Source: Pelomonas sp051857475
GTDB lineage: Bacteria; Pseudomonadota; Gammaproteobacteria; Burkholderiales; Burkholderiaceae_C
NCBI RefSeq assembly: GCF_051857475.1
Contig: NZ_JBPZGZ010000001.1
Coordinates: forward strand, 1,798,001-1,862,000
Direction: 5' to 3'
Length of the DNA stretch: 64,000 nt
In this document: piece after piece, positions 43,727 through 50,918 of the stretch
Position numbering within the stretch: the first letter of the stretch is position 1
Layout of the letters: the number at the start of each line of letters is the position of its first letter
Translations under genes and position numbers: made by a program
The notes under the pieces: model-generated
Seen by the model: the letters and a program-made list of their open reading frames with translations, nothing else
Told to the model about the DNA's origin: nothing
Database searches by the model: none

Positions 43727-43815
43727 TGGTGCGCGGGACGGGACTTGAACCCGTACGTCCCTTTCGAGACGGCGGATTTTAAGTCCGCTGCGTTTACCGA
43801 TTTCGCCACCCGCGC
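43727..43815 (-). tRNA. tRNA-Leu (anticodon TAA)
   Basis: On the minus strand the gene runs 5' GCGCGGGTGGCG ... 3' CCCGCGCACCA, with an encoded CCA. The acceptor stem GCGCGGG/CCCGCGC pairs perfectly. The anticodon stem GCGGA-CTTAAAA-TCCGC gives TAA. The long variable arm (CGTCTCGAAAGGGACG) marks a class II tRNA. T-arm GGGTTCAAGTCCC. Confidence 0.95.
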
Positions 43816-43825
43816 GGCGGGCTGG

Positions 43826-43831
43826 ATTATC
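43826..43831 (-). promoter_or_regulatory. Possible -10 box for tRNA-Leu(TAA)
   Basis: GATAAT on the minus strand ends 10 bases before the tRNA 5' end and follows a terminator, so tRNA-Leu may have its own promoter. No good -35 is seen. Confidence 0.3.
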
Positions 43832-43841
43832 CGGGCCGCGC

Positions 43842-43879
43842 AAAAGAAAACGGGAGACTCGATTGCTCGAATCTCCCGT
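43842..43879 (-). terminator. Intrinsic terminator between tRNA-Gly and tRNA-Leu
   Basis: On the minus strand ACGGGAGA and TCTCCCGT pair, with an inner TCGA/TCGA pairing around GCAA, giving a stem of about 13 bp. It is followed by TTTTCTTTT. Confidence 0.75.
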
Positions 43880-43884
43880 GAATT

Positions 43885-43960
43885 TGGAGCGGGTAACGAG
43901 GCTCGAACTCGTGACCTCAACCTTGGCAAGGTTGCGCTCTACCAACTGAGCTACACCCGC
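43885..43960 (-). tRNA. tRNA-Gly (anticodon GCC), copy 1
   Basis: A 76-base cloverleaf on the minus strand. Acceptor GCGGGTG/ACCCGC with encoded TCCA end. Anticodon stem CAACC-TTGCCAA-GGTTG gives GCC. D-arm GCTCAGTTGGTAGAGC and T-arm GAGTTCGAGCCTC. Identical to the copies at 44009 and 44246. Confidence 0.96.
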
Positions 43961-44008
43961 GCATTTCGCCTGACCTTGCGATCAAACATCGGTGCGACCG
44001 ATTTTTAC

Positions 44009-44084
44009 TGGAGCGGGTAACGAGGCTCGAACTCGTGACCTCAACCTTGGCAAGGTTGCGCTCTACCAACTGAGCTACACCCGC
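44009..44084 (-). tRNA. tRNA-Gly (anticodon GCC), copy 2
   Basis: Same 76-base sequence as copy 1, with encoded CCA. It lies 48 bases upstream of copy 1 on the minus strand. Confidence 0.96.
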
Positions 44085-44097
44085 ATGGTGTCTTTTT

Positions 44098-44171
44098 TGG
44101 AGGCGCGATCCGGAGTCGAACCGGACTAACCGGATTTGCAATCCGGGGCATAACCGCTTTGCTATCGCGCC
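44098..44171 (-). tRNA. tRNA-Cys (anticodon GCA)
   Basis: A 74-base cloverleaf on the minus strand: acceptor GGCGCGA/TCGCGCC with encoded TCCA. Anticodon stem CCGGA-TTGCAAA-TCCGG gives GCA; T-arm CCGGTTCGACTCCGG. It stands 13 bases upstream of tRNA-Gly copy 2 and is co-transcribed with it. Confidence 0.95.
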
Positions 44172-44212
44172 GCTGTAAAACCCAAGCCAAAACCGTTGGT
44201 GCGGCTTTGACG

Positions 44213-44238
44213 AAAAAGGGAAGCCGGGGCTTCCCTTT
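44213..44238. terminator. Hairpin with T-run between tRNA-Gly copy 3 and tRNA-Cys
   Basis: GGGAAGCC and GGCTTCCC pair (44218-44235). On the minus strand five T residues follow, a good terminator directly inside the tRNA array. On the plus strand TTTC follows. Confidence 0.65.
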
Positions 44239-44245
44239 CAAAAAC

Positions 44246-44321
44246 TGGAGCGGGTAACGAGGCTCGAACTCGTGACCTCAACCTTGGCAAGGTTGCGCTC
44301 TACCAACTGAGCTACACCCGC
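44246..44321 (-). tRNA. tRNA-Gly (anticodon GCC), copy 3
   Basis: Identical 76-base tRNA-Gly and the first gene of the array in transcription order, behind the promoter at 44399-44428. Confidence 0.96.
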
Positions 44322-44398
44322 ATTGCCGGCGCAATTGCTTGCGCTCTGCAATTTCGCCGAATCACGTTGATTACTCTCTGCGATCTAGCGAAGCTGGC

Positions 44399-44428
44399 AT
44401 TGTAATCCAATTTTCAGTCGGATGACAA
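44399..44428 (-). promoter_or_regulatory. Promoter of the tRNA array
   Basis: On the minus strand TTGTCA (44423-44428), an 18-base spacer and TACAAT (44399-44404) give a strong sigma70-type promoter. It is about 77 bases upstream of tRNA-Gly copy 3 and just past the end of lon. Confidence 0.65.
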
Positions 44429-44443
44429 GCCAGCTGCACTTCT

Positions 44444-46858
44444 TCAGTGAGGCACCACCGTGCTCTTGGCCGCGCCGTCTTCCGGCTTGGCCGCAGCAAC
44501 AGGGACTTCCTCGTCGGGCAGCGGCGTCGGCACGGCTTCGAGAGCCACTTCCAGCACACGCTCGATCCAGCGCACGGGCACGATCTCGAGCTGGTTCTTC
44601 ACGTTCTCCGGAATGTCCTGCAGGTCCTTGACGTTCTCTTCCGGAATCATCACGGTCTTGATGCCGCCGCGGTGAGCGGCGAGCAGCTTTTCCTTCAGGC
44701 CACCGATGGCGGTCACTTCACCGCGCAGCGTGATCTCGCCCGTCATCGCGACGTCCGCGCGCACCGGGATGCCGGTCAGTGCAGACACGAAGGCAGTGGT
44801 CATGGCCGCACCCGCGCTCGGGCCGTCCTTGGGCGTCGCGCCATCGGGCACGTGGACGTGCACGTCGCGCTTCTCGAAGACCTCGTCCTTGATGCCCAGG
44901 CGGCGGGCTCGTGAGCGCACCACGGTACGAGCCGCCTCGACGGACTCCTTCATCACGTCGCCCAGCGAACCCGTGCGGATGATGTTGCCCTTGCCGGGCA
45001 TCGCAGTGGCTTCGATGGTCAGCAGATCGCCGCCCACTTCCGTCCACGCGAGGCCGACGACCTGGCCGACCTGGTTCTTCTTCTCGGCACGACCGAAGTC
45101 GTACTTGCGCACGCCCAGGAAGTCGTGGAGGTTGTCCTCCGTGACGACGACCTTGCTGTCGTAGGTCTTGAGCTGGATGCCCTTGACCACCTTGCGGCAG
45201 ATCTTGGACATCTCGCGCTCAAGCGAACGCACGCCGGCTTCACGGGTGTAGTAGCGGATGACGCCGCGCACAGCCGATTCGGTGACGTCCAGTTCCTCGT
45301 CCAGCACGCCGTTGTTCTTGCGTTGCTTGGGCAGCAGATAGGTCTGGGCGATGTTGACCTTCTCGTCCTCGGTATAGCCCGACAGGCGAATCACTTCCAT
45401 CCGGTCCAGCAGGGCCGGCGGGATGTTCATCGAGTTGGACGTGGCCACGAACATCACATCGGACAGGTCGAAGTCGACCTCGATGTAGTGGTCACCGAAG
45501 GTGTGGTTCTGCTCGGGGTCCAGCACCTCGAGCAGCGCCGAAGACGGGTCGCCACGGAAGTCCATGCCCAGCTTGTCGATCTCGTCGAGCAGGAACAGCG
45601 GATTGCGCGTACCGACCTTGGTCAGCGACTGCAGCACCTTGCCCGGCATGGAGCCGATGTAGGTGCGGCGGTGGCCACGGATCTCGGCTTCATCGCGCAC
45701 GCCGCCCAGGGCCATGCGGATGAACTTGCGGCCGGTGGCTCGCGCCACGCTCTGGCCGAGCGAGGTCTTGCCGACGCCCGGGGGGCCGACCAGGCACAGG
45801 ATGGGCGCCTTGACCTTGTCGACGCGTTGCTGCACCGCGAGATATTCAAGGATGCGGTCCTTGACCTTCTCGAGGCCGTAGTGGTCTTCGTTCAGCACGT
45901 CCTCGGCATTCTTGAGGTCGTGCTTGATCTTGGTCTTCTTGCTCCAGGGCAGGTTGACCAGGGTGTCGATGTAGTTGCGCACCACCGTCGCTTCGGCAGA
46001 CATGGGCGACATCAGCTTGAGCTTCTTCAGCTCAGCGTCGGCCTTCTTGCGCGCTTCCTTGGGCATGCGGGCCGCGAGGATCTTCTTCTCGAGCTCCTCC
46101 ATGTCGGCGCCTTCTTCGCCGTCGCCCAGTTCCTTCTGGATGGCCTTGACCTGCTCGTTCAGGTAGTACTCGCGCTGGCTCTTCTCCATCTGGCGCTTGA
46201 CGCGGCCACGGATGCGCTTTTCGACCTGCAGGATGTCGACCTCATGCTCGAGCAGGTCGAGCAGCTTCTCCAGGCGCTTGGCCACTTCGGCCAGGTCCAG
46301 CACGGCCTGCTTGGCGTCGAGCTTGAGCGGCAGGTGGGCGGCGATGGTGTCGGCCAGGCGGCCCGGATCGTCGATGCCGCCGATGGACGTGAGGATCTCG
46401 GGCGGGATCTTCTTGTTGAGCTTGACGTACTGGTCGAACTGCTGCGTCACGGCGCGGCGCAGGGCTTCGACTTCAGGGGCGTGCTCGGTCTCGGGCGGGA
46501 TGGGCGTGACTTCGGCAACGAAGTGCTCGCCCGGCTCGGTGATGGAGCTGGTGGTGGCGCGCTGCAGGCCCTCGACCAGCACCTTCACGGTGCCGTCGGG
46601 CAGCTTCAGCATCTGCAGGATGCTGGAGACGCAGCCGACCTCGAACATGTCTTCGGGCTTGGGCTCGTCCTTGCCGGCGGCCTTCTGGGCGACCAGCATG
46701 ATCTGGCGACCGGCTTCCATCGCGGCCTCAAGCGCCTTGATGGACTTGGGGCGCCCGACGAACAGCGGGATGACCATGTGCGGGAAGACGACGACGTCAC
46801 GCAGCGGCAGCAGCGGCAGCGTGATCGGGTCGGCGGGGAGGATGGGATGTCCGGACAT
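44444..46858 (-). CDS. lon: ATP-dependent protease Lon
   Basis: Cytosolic AAA+ protease of 804 residues that degrades misfolded and regulatory proteins. The N-terminal LAN domain starts LPLLPLRDVVVFPHMVIPL. Walker A GPPGVGKT is at 358-365 and Walker B LFLLDEIDKL near 421-430. The Ser-Lys catalytic dyad is Ser681 in DGPSAGAAM and Lys722 in IGGLKEKLLAA. The C-terminus is a short Ala/Pro/Glu-rich tail. It follows clpX on the same strand by 71 bases with a hairpin in between. The full order tig-clpP-clpX-lon is the classic proteobacterial protein quality-control cluster. Confidence 0.98.
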   Translation of the reverse strand: MSGHPILPADPITLPLLPLRDVVVFPHMVIPLFVGRPKSIKALEAAMEAGRQIMLVAQKAAGKDEPKPEDMFEVGCVSSILQMLKLPDGTVKVLVEGLQRATTSSITEPGEHFVAEVTPIPPETEHAPEVEALRRAVTQQFDQYVKLNKKIPPEILTSIGGIDDPGRLADTIAAHLPLKLDAKQAVLDLAEVAKRLEKLLDLLEHEVDILQVEKRIRGRVKRQMEKSQREYYLNEQVKAIQKELGDGEEGADMEELEKKILAARMPKEARKKADAELKKLKLMSPMSAEATVVRNYIDTLVNLPWSKKTKIKHDLKNAEDVLNEDHYGLEKVKDRILEYLAVQQRVDKVKAPILCLVGPPGVGKTSLGQSVARATGRKFIRMALGGVRDEAEIRGHRRTYIGSMPGKVLQSLTKVGTRNPLFLLDEIDKLGMDFRGDPSSALLEVLDPEQNHTFGDHYIEVDFDLSDVMFVATSNSMNIPPALLDRMEVIRLSGYTEDEKVNIAQTYLLPKQRKNNGVLDEELDVTESAVRGVIRYYTREAGVRSLEREMSKICRKVVKGIQLKTYDSKVVVTEDNLHDFLGVRKYDFGRAEKKNQVGQVVGLAWTEVGGDLLTIEATAMPGKGNIIRTGSLGDVMKESVEAARTVVRSRARRLGIKDEVFEKRDVHVHVPDGATPKDGPSAGAAMTTAFVSALTGIPVRADVAMTGEITLRGEVTAIGGLKEKLLAAHRGGIKTVMIPEENVKDLQDIPENVKNQLEIVPVRWIERVLEVALEAVPTPLPDEEVPVAAAKPEDGAAKSTVVPH

Positions 46859-46873
46859 GAAGACCTCTCTTTC

Positions 46874-46896
46874 TCAGGCCGATGTGCGGCCTGAGG
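46874..46896. repeat. Hairpin between clpX and lon
   Basis: CTCAGGCC and GGCCTGAG form an 8-bp perfect stem with a seven-base loop in the 71-base gap. There is no T-run. It may weaken read-through from clpX or form part of the lon leader. Confidence 0.4.
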
Positions 46897-46929
46897 GGGC
46901 GATTGCAAGTTGGAGGGCTCAGTGGCGGT

Positions 46930-48198
46930 TTACGCGCTGGCCTTTTGTTCGCGGTAAACCAGCAAGGGACGTGCCGATGCGTCCTCGATGTTGTGCTCGT
47001 CCAGCACGACCTTCTCGACGCCTTCCAGCGCCGGCAGGTCGAACATGGTGTCGATCAGGGACTGCTCCATGATGGAGCGCAGGCCGCGCGCACCGGTCTT
47101 GCGCGCCAGCGCCTTGCGGGCGATGGCGGCCAGGGCCGGCTTGCGGATTTCCAGCTCGACGCCGTCCATCTCGAACAGCTGCTGGTATTGCTTGACCAGG
47201 GCGTTCTTGGGCTCGGTCAGGATCTGCACCAGGGCGTCTTCGGTCAGTTCGCCCAGCGTCGCGACGACGGGCAGGCGGCCGACCAGTTCGGGGATGAGGC
47301 CGAACTTGATGATGTCCTCGGGCTCGCATTCGCGGAAAACCTCGGAGACGCGACGTTCGCTCTTGCTCTTCACCGTCGCGCCGAAGCCGATGCCCGACTT
47401 CTCGCTGCGGTTCTGGATGACCTTCTCCAGGCCGTCGAAGGCGCCACCGCAGATGAACAGGATGTTGGTCGTGTCGATCTGCAGGAAGTCCTGGTTGGGA
47501 TGCTTGCGGCCGCCCTGCGGGGGCACCGAGGCCATCGTGCCTTCGACCAGCTTGAGCAGGGCCTGCTGCACGCCCTCGCCCGACACGTCGCGGGTGATGG
47601 AGGGGTTGTCGGCCTTGCGCGAGATCTTGTCGATCTCGTCGATGTAGACGATGCCGCGCTGCGCGCGCTCGACGTCGTAATTGCAGTTCTGCAGCAGCTT
47701 CTGGATGATGTTCTCGACGTCCTCACCGACATAGCCCGCTTCGGTCAGCGTCGTCGCGTCGGCGATCACGAAGGGCACGTTCAGCAGCCGCGCCAGCGTC
47801 TGCGCCAGCAGCGTCTTGCCGGAGCCCGTGGGGCCGATCAGCAGGATGTTGCTCTTGGAGAGCTCGACCGAATCCTTGGTCGTGCTCATGTGGCGCAGGC
47901 GCTTGTAGTGGTTGTAGACCGCCACGGCCAGCGTGCGCTTGGCAACGTCCTGACCGATGACGTACTGGTCAAGGCTGGACTTGATCTCGCTGGGCACGGG
48001 CAGGTCGGACTTGCCGGCACGCGCGGCAGGGGCCGGCGCCGGGATCTCGTCACGGACGATGTCGTTGCACAGCTCGATGCATTCGTCGCAGATGAAGACC
48101 GACGGACCGGCGATCAGCTTTTTGACTTCATGCTGGCTCTTGCCACAGAACGAGCAGTACAGAACTTTTTCGCTGGAGGTGCCTTTTTTGTCGGCCAT
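46930..48198 (-). CDS. clpX: ATP-dependent Clp protease ATP-binding subunit ClpX
   Basis: Unfoldase of 422 residues. The zinc-binding N-domain uses Cys15, Cys18, Cys37 and Cys40 (YCSFCGK, ICDECIELC). Walker A GPTGSGKT is at 122-129. The ClpP-docking IGF loop is seen in GIGFGATVKS. MADKKGTSSEKVLYC is the family start; an in-frame ATG at 48255 would extend into the leader and was rejected. It feeds ClpP from the gene upstream. Confidence 0.98.
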   Translation of the reverse strand: MADKKGTSSEKVLYCSFCGKSQHEVKKLIAGPSVFICDECIELCNDIVRDEIPAPAPAARAGKSDLPVPSEIKSSLDQYVIGQDVAKRTLAVAVYNHYKRLRHMSTTKDSVELSKSNILLIGPTGSGKTLLAQTLARLLNVPFVIADATTLTEAGYVGEDVENIIQKLLQNCNYDVERAQRGIVYIDEIDKISRKADNPSITRDVSGEGVQQALLKLVEGTMASVPPQGGRKHPNQDFLQIDTTNILFICGGAFDGLEKVIQNRSEKSGIGFGATVKSKSERRVSEVFRECEPEDIIKFGLIPELVGRLPVVATLGELTEDALVQILTEPKNALVKQYQQLFEMDGVELEIRKPALAAIARKALARKTGARGLRSIMEQSLIDTMFDLPALEGVEKVVLDEHNIEDASARPLLVYREQKASA

Positions 48199-48262
48199 GG
48201 GGTCTGCTCGGGGATGCCAGTGGTCAGGCGGGTGCCTGAAATGATGATAGTCCAAACGATCT

Positions 48263-48290
48263 CGGGGCCCTTGTAGGGATAAGGGCCCCG
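48263..48290. repeat. Strong hairpin in the clpP-clpX spacer
   Basis: CGGGGCCCTT and AAGGGCCCCG form a 10-bp perfect stem with an eight-base loop. A second hairpin, GGGGCC/GGCCCC, lies next to it near 48308-48324. Neither has a T-run on the minus strand. They may tune clpX relative to clpP. Confidence 0.45.
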
Positions 48291-48331
48291 ATTTCGCTGC
48301 GAATCCGGGGCCGGTTACGGCCCCTCACAAC

Positions 48332-48940
48332 TCAGGGGCGGTGTTCCAGCACCTGGTCGATCAGGCCGTAGCCCTGGGCTTCGGCAGCGGACATGAAATA
48401 GTCGCGCTCGGTGTCGGCCTGGATTTTCTCCAGAGGTTGGCCGGTGCGCTCGGCCAGGATGCGATTCAGGGTATCGCGAGTCTTCAGGATTTCACGCGCA
48501 TGGATTTCGATATCCGTGGCTTGGCCCTGCGCGCCGCCCAGAGGCTGGTGAATCATCACCTTGGAATTGGGCAGGGAGTAGCGCTTGCCCTTGGCGCCCG
48601 CCGCCAGCAGGAAGGCGCCCATGCTCGCCGCCATGCCCATGCACAGGGTCGAGACCTCGGGCTTGATGAACTGCATGGTGTCGTAGATGGACATGCCGGC
48701 CGACACGCTGCCGCCGGGGCTGTTGATGTAGAGGTTGATTTCCTTGTCCGGGTTCTCGCTCTCCAGGAACAGGAGCTGGGCGACCACCAGGTTGGCGACG
48801 GCGTCATTGACCGGGCCGACCAGGAAGATGACCCGCTCGCGCAGCAGGCGCGAGTAGATGTCGTAGGCACGCTCGCCTCGGCCGGACTGTTCGATGACCA
48901 TGGGGACCAGCCCCAGGTTGTTGATGTCGAGAGCGCTCAT
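48332..48940 (-). CDS. clpP: ATP-dependent Clp protease proteolytic subunit
   Basis: Serine protease of 202 residues, forming the tetradecameric chamber. The catalytic triad is visible: Ser106 in MGMAASMGAF, His131 in MIHQPLGGAQ and Asp180 in TERDYFMS. The N-terminus has LVPMVIEQSGRGERAYDIYS, so the propeptide is short. It lies between tig (113 bases upstream) and clpX (133 bases downstream). Confidence 0.98.
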   Translation of the reverse strand: MSALDINNLGLVPMVIEQSGRGERAYDIYSRLLRERVIFLVGPVNDAVANLVVAQLLFLESENPDKEINLYINSPGGSVSAGMSIYDTMQFIKPEVSTLCMGMAASMGAFLLAAGAKGKRYSLPNSKVMIHQPLGGAQGQATDIEIHAREILKTRDTLNRILAERTGQPLEKIQADTERDYFMSAAEAQGYGLIDQVLEHRP

Positions 48941-49001
48941 TCAGATCCTTGAAAACAGATTCAGCTGCAGCCGTTATGGGGGCGGATTATGAGGTTGCAA
49001 G

Positions 49002-49035
49002 CAAAAGGGCGCCGAGCCTCGCGGCACGGCGCCCT
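49002..49035 (-). terminator. Intrinsic terminator after tig
   Basis: On the minus strand AGGGCGCCG/CGGCGCCCT form a 9-bp stem with a 12-base loop, followed by TTTGC. It lies between tig and clpP, so at least part of the transcripts end here. Confidence 0.65.
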
Positions 49036-49053
49036 CGCTGAAGCCAGGGGCTA

Positions 49054-50367
49054 TCAGTTGCCGGCGGCCATCAGCTCGTCGAACGGCAGGGCCTTGTCGG
49101 TCACCTTGGCCGTGGTCAGCACGAAGTCCGTGACGTTGTTCTCGACGACAACGGCTTCGACTTCGGCCATGCGCTCGCGGTCACCCAGGTACCAGCGCAT
49201 CACTTCGGCGGGCTTCTCGTAGCTCTGCGACAGCTCTTCGATGTGAGCCTGCAGCTGGGCCGGCTTGGCCTGCAGATTGTTGGAGCGCACCAGTTCCGAG
49301 ACCACCAGGCCCAGGCGCACGCGGCGCTCGGCTTGGGGCTTGAAGATGTCGGTGGGGATCTCGGCCTTGTCGGCATCCTTGACGCCACGCTTCTTCAGGT
49401 CTTCGCGGGCCTGCTCGACCATGCGGGCGGCTTCACCCTCGACCAGGGCGTTGGGCACATCCAGTTCGGAAGCAGCGACCAGGGCGTCCATGACGGCACC
49501 CTTGTTGCGGGCCAGCACGCGGAACTTCACTTCGCGCTCAAGGTTCTTCTTGATGTCGGCGCGCAGGCCGTCAACGGAAGCGTCCTTGATGCCCAGGGAC
49601 TTGGCGAAGGCCTCGTTCACTTCGGGCAGGTGCTGGGCTTCGATCTTCTTGACCGTCACGAGGAAGTCGGCTTCCTTGCCGGCCACGTCCTTGCCGTGGT
49701 AGTCCTCGGGGAACTGCAGCGGGAAGGTCTTGGACTCGCCAGCCTTCATGCCACGCACGGCGGCGTCGAACTGCTCCAGCATCTGGCCTTCGCCGATCAG
49801 GAACTGGAAGCCTTCGGCCTTGCCGCCCTGGAAGGGCTCGCCGTCGATCTTGCCTTCGAAGTCGATGGTGACGCGGTCGCCGGCCTGGGCCACATCGGCG
49901 GCCGGGCGCTGGGCGAAGTTGCGGCGCTGCTTGCGCAGGATCTCGACGGTCTTGTCGATGGCGTCGTCGGTGACTTCGCTGGTGACGCGCTCGACTTCAG
50001 CGGCGGCCAGGTCGCCGATCTTGACTTCGGGGTAGATCTCGAAGGTCGCGTCGAAGGCCATCTGGCCTTCCGGCGCTTCGTTCTTCTGCTCGATGCGGGG
50101 AGCGCCGGCGACACGCAGCTGGGCTTCGTTGGCGGCAGTCATGAAAGCCTGACCGACCTTGTCGTTCACGACTTCGTACTGCACCGAGTAGCCATAACGC
50201 TGGGCGACGACATTCATCGGCACCTTGCCAGGACGGAAGCCGTCGGCCTTGACGGTGCGGGCCAGCTTCTTCAGGCGCGACTCGACTTCGTTGTTGATGT
50301 CAGCGGCCGCGACGTGCAGGGTGATGCGGCGTTCCAGCTTTTCGAGGGTTTCGACGGTGACGGCCAT
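49054..50367 (-). CDS. tig: Trigger factor
   Basis: Ribosome-associated chaperone and prolyl isomerase, 437 residues. The ribosome-binding signature GFRPGKVPMNVV lies in the N-domain. The FKBP-type PPIase domain begins near 160 (GDRVTIDFEGKIDGEPFQGG). The C-terminal helical chaperone arms follow. It starts MAVTVETLEKLERRITLHVA. The gene for tRNA-Leu(TAG) lies 28 bases upstream on the same strand, too close for an independent promoter, so the tRNA and tig mRNA are probably made as one transcript and cut apart. Confidence 0.97.
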   Translation of the reverse strand: MAVTVETLEKLERRITLHVAAADINNEVESRLKKLARTVKADGFRPGKVPMNVVAQRYGYSVQYEVVNDKVGQAFMTAANEAQLRVAGAPRIEQKNEAPEGQMAFDATFEIYPEVKIGDLAAAEVERVTSEVTDDAIDKTVEILRKQRRNFAQRPAADVAQAGDRVTIDFEGKIDGEPFQGGKAEGFQFLIGEGQMLEQFDAAVRGMKAGESKTFPLQFPEDYHGKDVAGKEADFLVTVKKIEAQHLPEVNEAFAKSLGIKDASVDGLRADIKKNLEREVKFRVLARNKGAVMDALVAASELDVPNALVEGEAARMVEQAREDLKKRGVKDADKAEIPTDIFKPQAERRVRLGLVVSELVRSNNLQAKPAQLQAHIEELSQSYEKPAEVMRWYLGDRERMAEVEAVVVENNVTDFVLTTAKVTDKALPFDELMAAGN

Positions 50368-50395
50368 GATGGACTCGGGAGCAGTTGAAGGACAG

Positions 50396-50482
50396 TGGTG
50401 CGCGGGGCCGGACTCGAACCGGCACGCCCGTGAAGGCGTCAGGACCTAAACCTGGTGCGTCTACCAATTTCGCCACCCGCGC
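50396..50482 (-). tRNA. tRNA-Leu (anticodon TAG)
   Basis: A class II tRNA of 87 bases on the minus strand with encoded CCA. Acceptor GCGCGGG/CCCGCGC. Anticodon stem CCAGG-TTTAGGT-CCTGA gives TAG. Long variable arm; T-arm CCGGTTCGAGTCCGG. Directly upstream of tig. Confidence 0.95.
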
Positions 50483-50545
50483 AACGGGATGGTTTTTGTT
50501 GGGCCGCTTGGAAAGCGACCCCATAGGCGATTCGGCAAACCGGCG

Positions 50546-50551
50546 ATTGTA
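50546..50551 (-). promoter_or_regulatory. Possible -10 box of the tRNA-Leu-tig transcript
   Basis: TACAAT on the minus strand, about 64 bases before the tRNA 5' end. No -35 match at the right spacing. Confidence 0.3.
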
Positions 50552-50710
50552 GCGACCTCGCACGGCTTACCCGCCGCCCCGATGCGCGGGGCGGCAAAAC
50601 CCTAAAAAATGGAGCCCCTCGCCCAGCCCGGCACCGCTGAACGCGTGCCGGTCTGGTCGGTCTTGCAGACCGCGCAGCCGACGGAGCGGCTGCTCTCCGG
50701 CAGGCACGCC

Positions 50711-50882
50711 AAGTCCACAGGACTTGCCGTGTCCGGCCTCAGCCCCCGAGGGGACGAGGCCGCTTGCGGCATTGAGCCGCTAACGGCCTCAGGCGGGCCG
50801 GCTCGGCGAACTGAAGTCGGACACAAGCAGTCCCTGCGGACTGCTTGTGCCTACGGAAGGCCTTGGGCCTCTGGCCCAAGGC
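50711..50882. repeat. Hairpin-dense spacer downstream of the RND pump
   Basis: The non-coding stretch 50483-50918 has at least four clear stem-loops. They are AAGTCC/GGACTT (50711-50725); a nested one with GAGGCCG/CGGCCTC outside and GCGGC/GCCGC inside (50756-50790); CACAAGCAGTCC/GGACTGCTTGTG with a four-base loop (50822-50849); and GCCTTGGGCC/GGCCCAAGGC with a three-base loop (50860-50882). No gene is supported here. It shares the 13-mer GTCCCCTCGGGGG with the spacer at 6376-6388. Confidence 0.7.
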
Positions 50883-50918
50883 AGGCCCAGCGCTCGGCCC
50901 GTAATGCAGCATCGACGC

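Noticed and set aside
43885..44321. Three identical 76-base repeats, considered as a CRISPR array
   Set aside because: Each repeat folds as a tRNA-Gly; spacing is irregular and a tRNA-Cys lies between two of them. No CRISPR or cas gene is present in the window.
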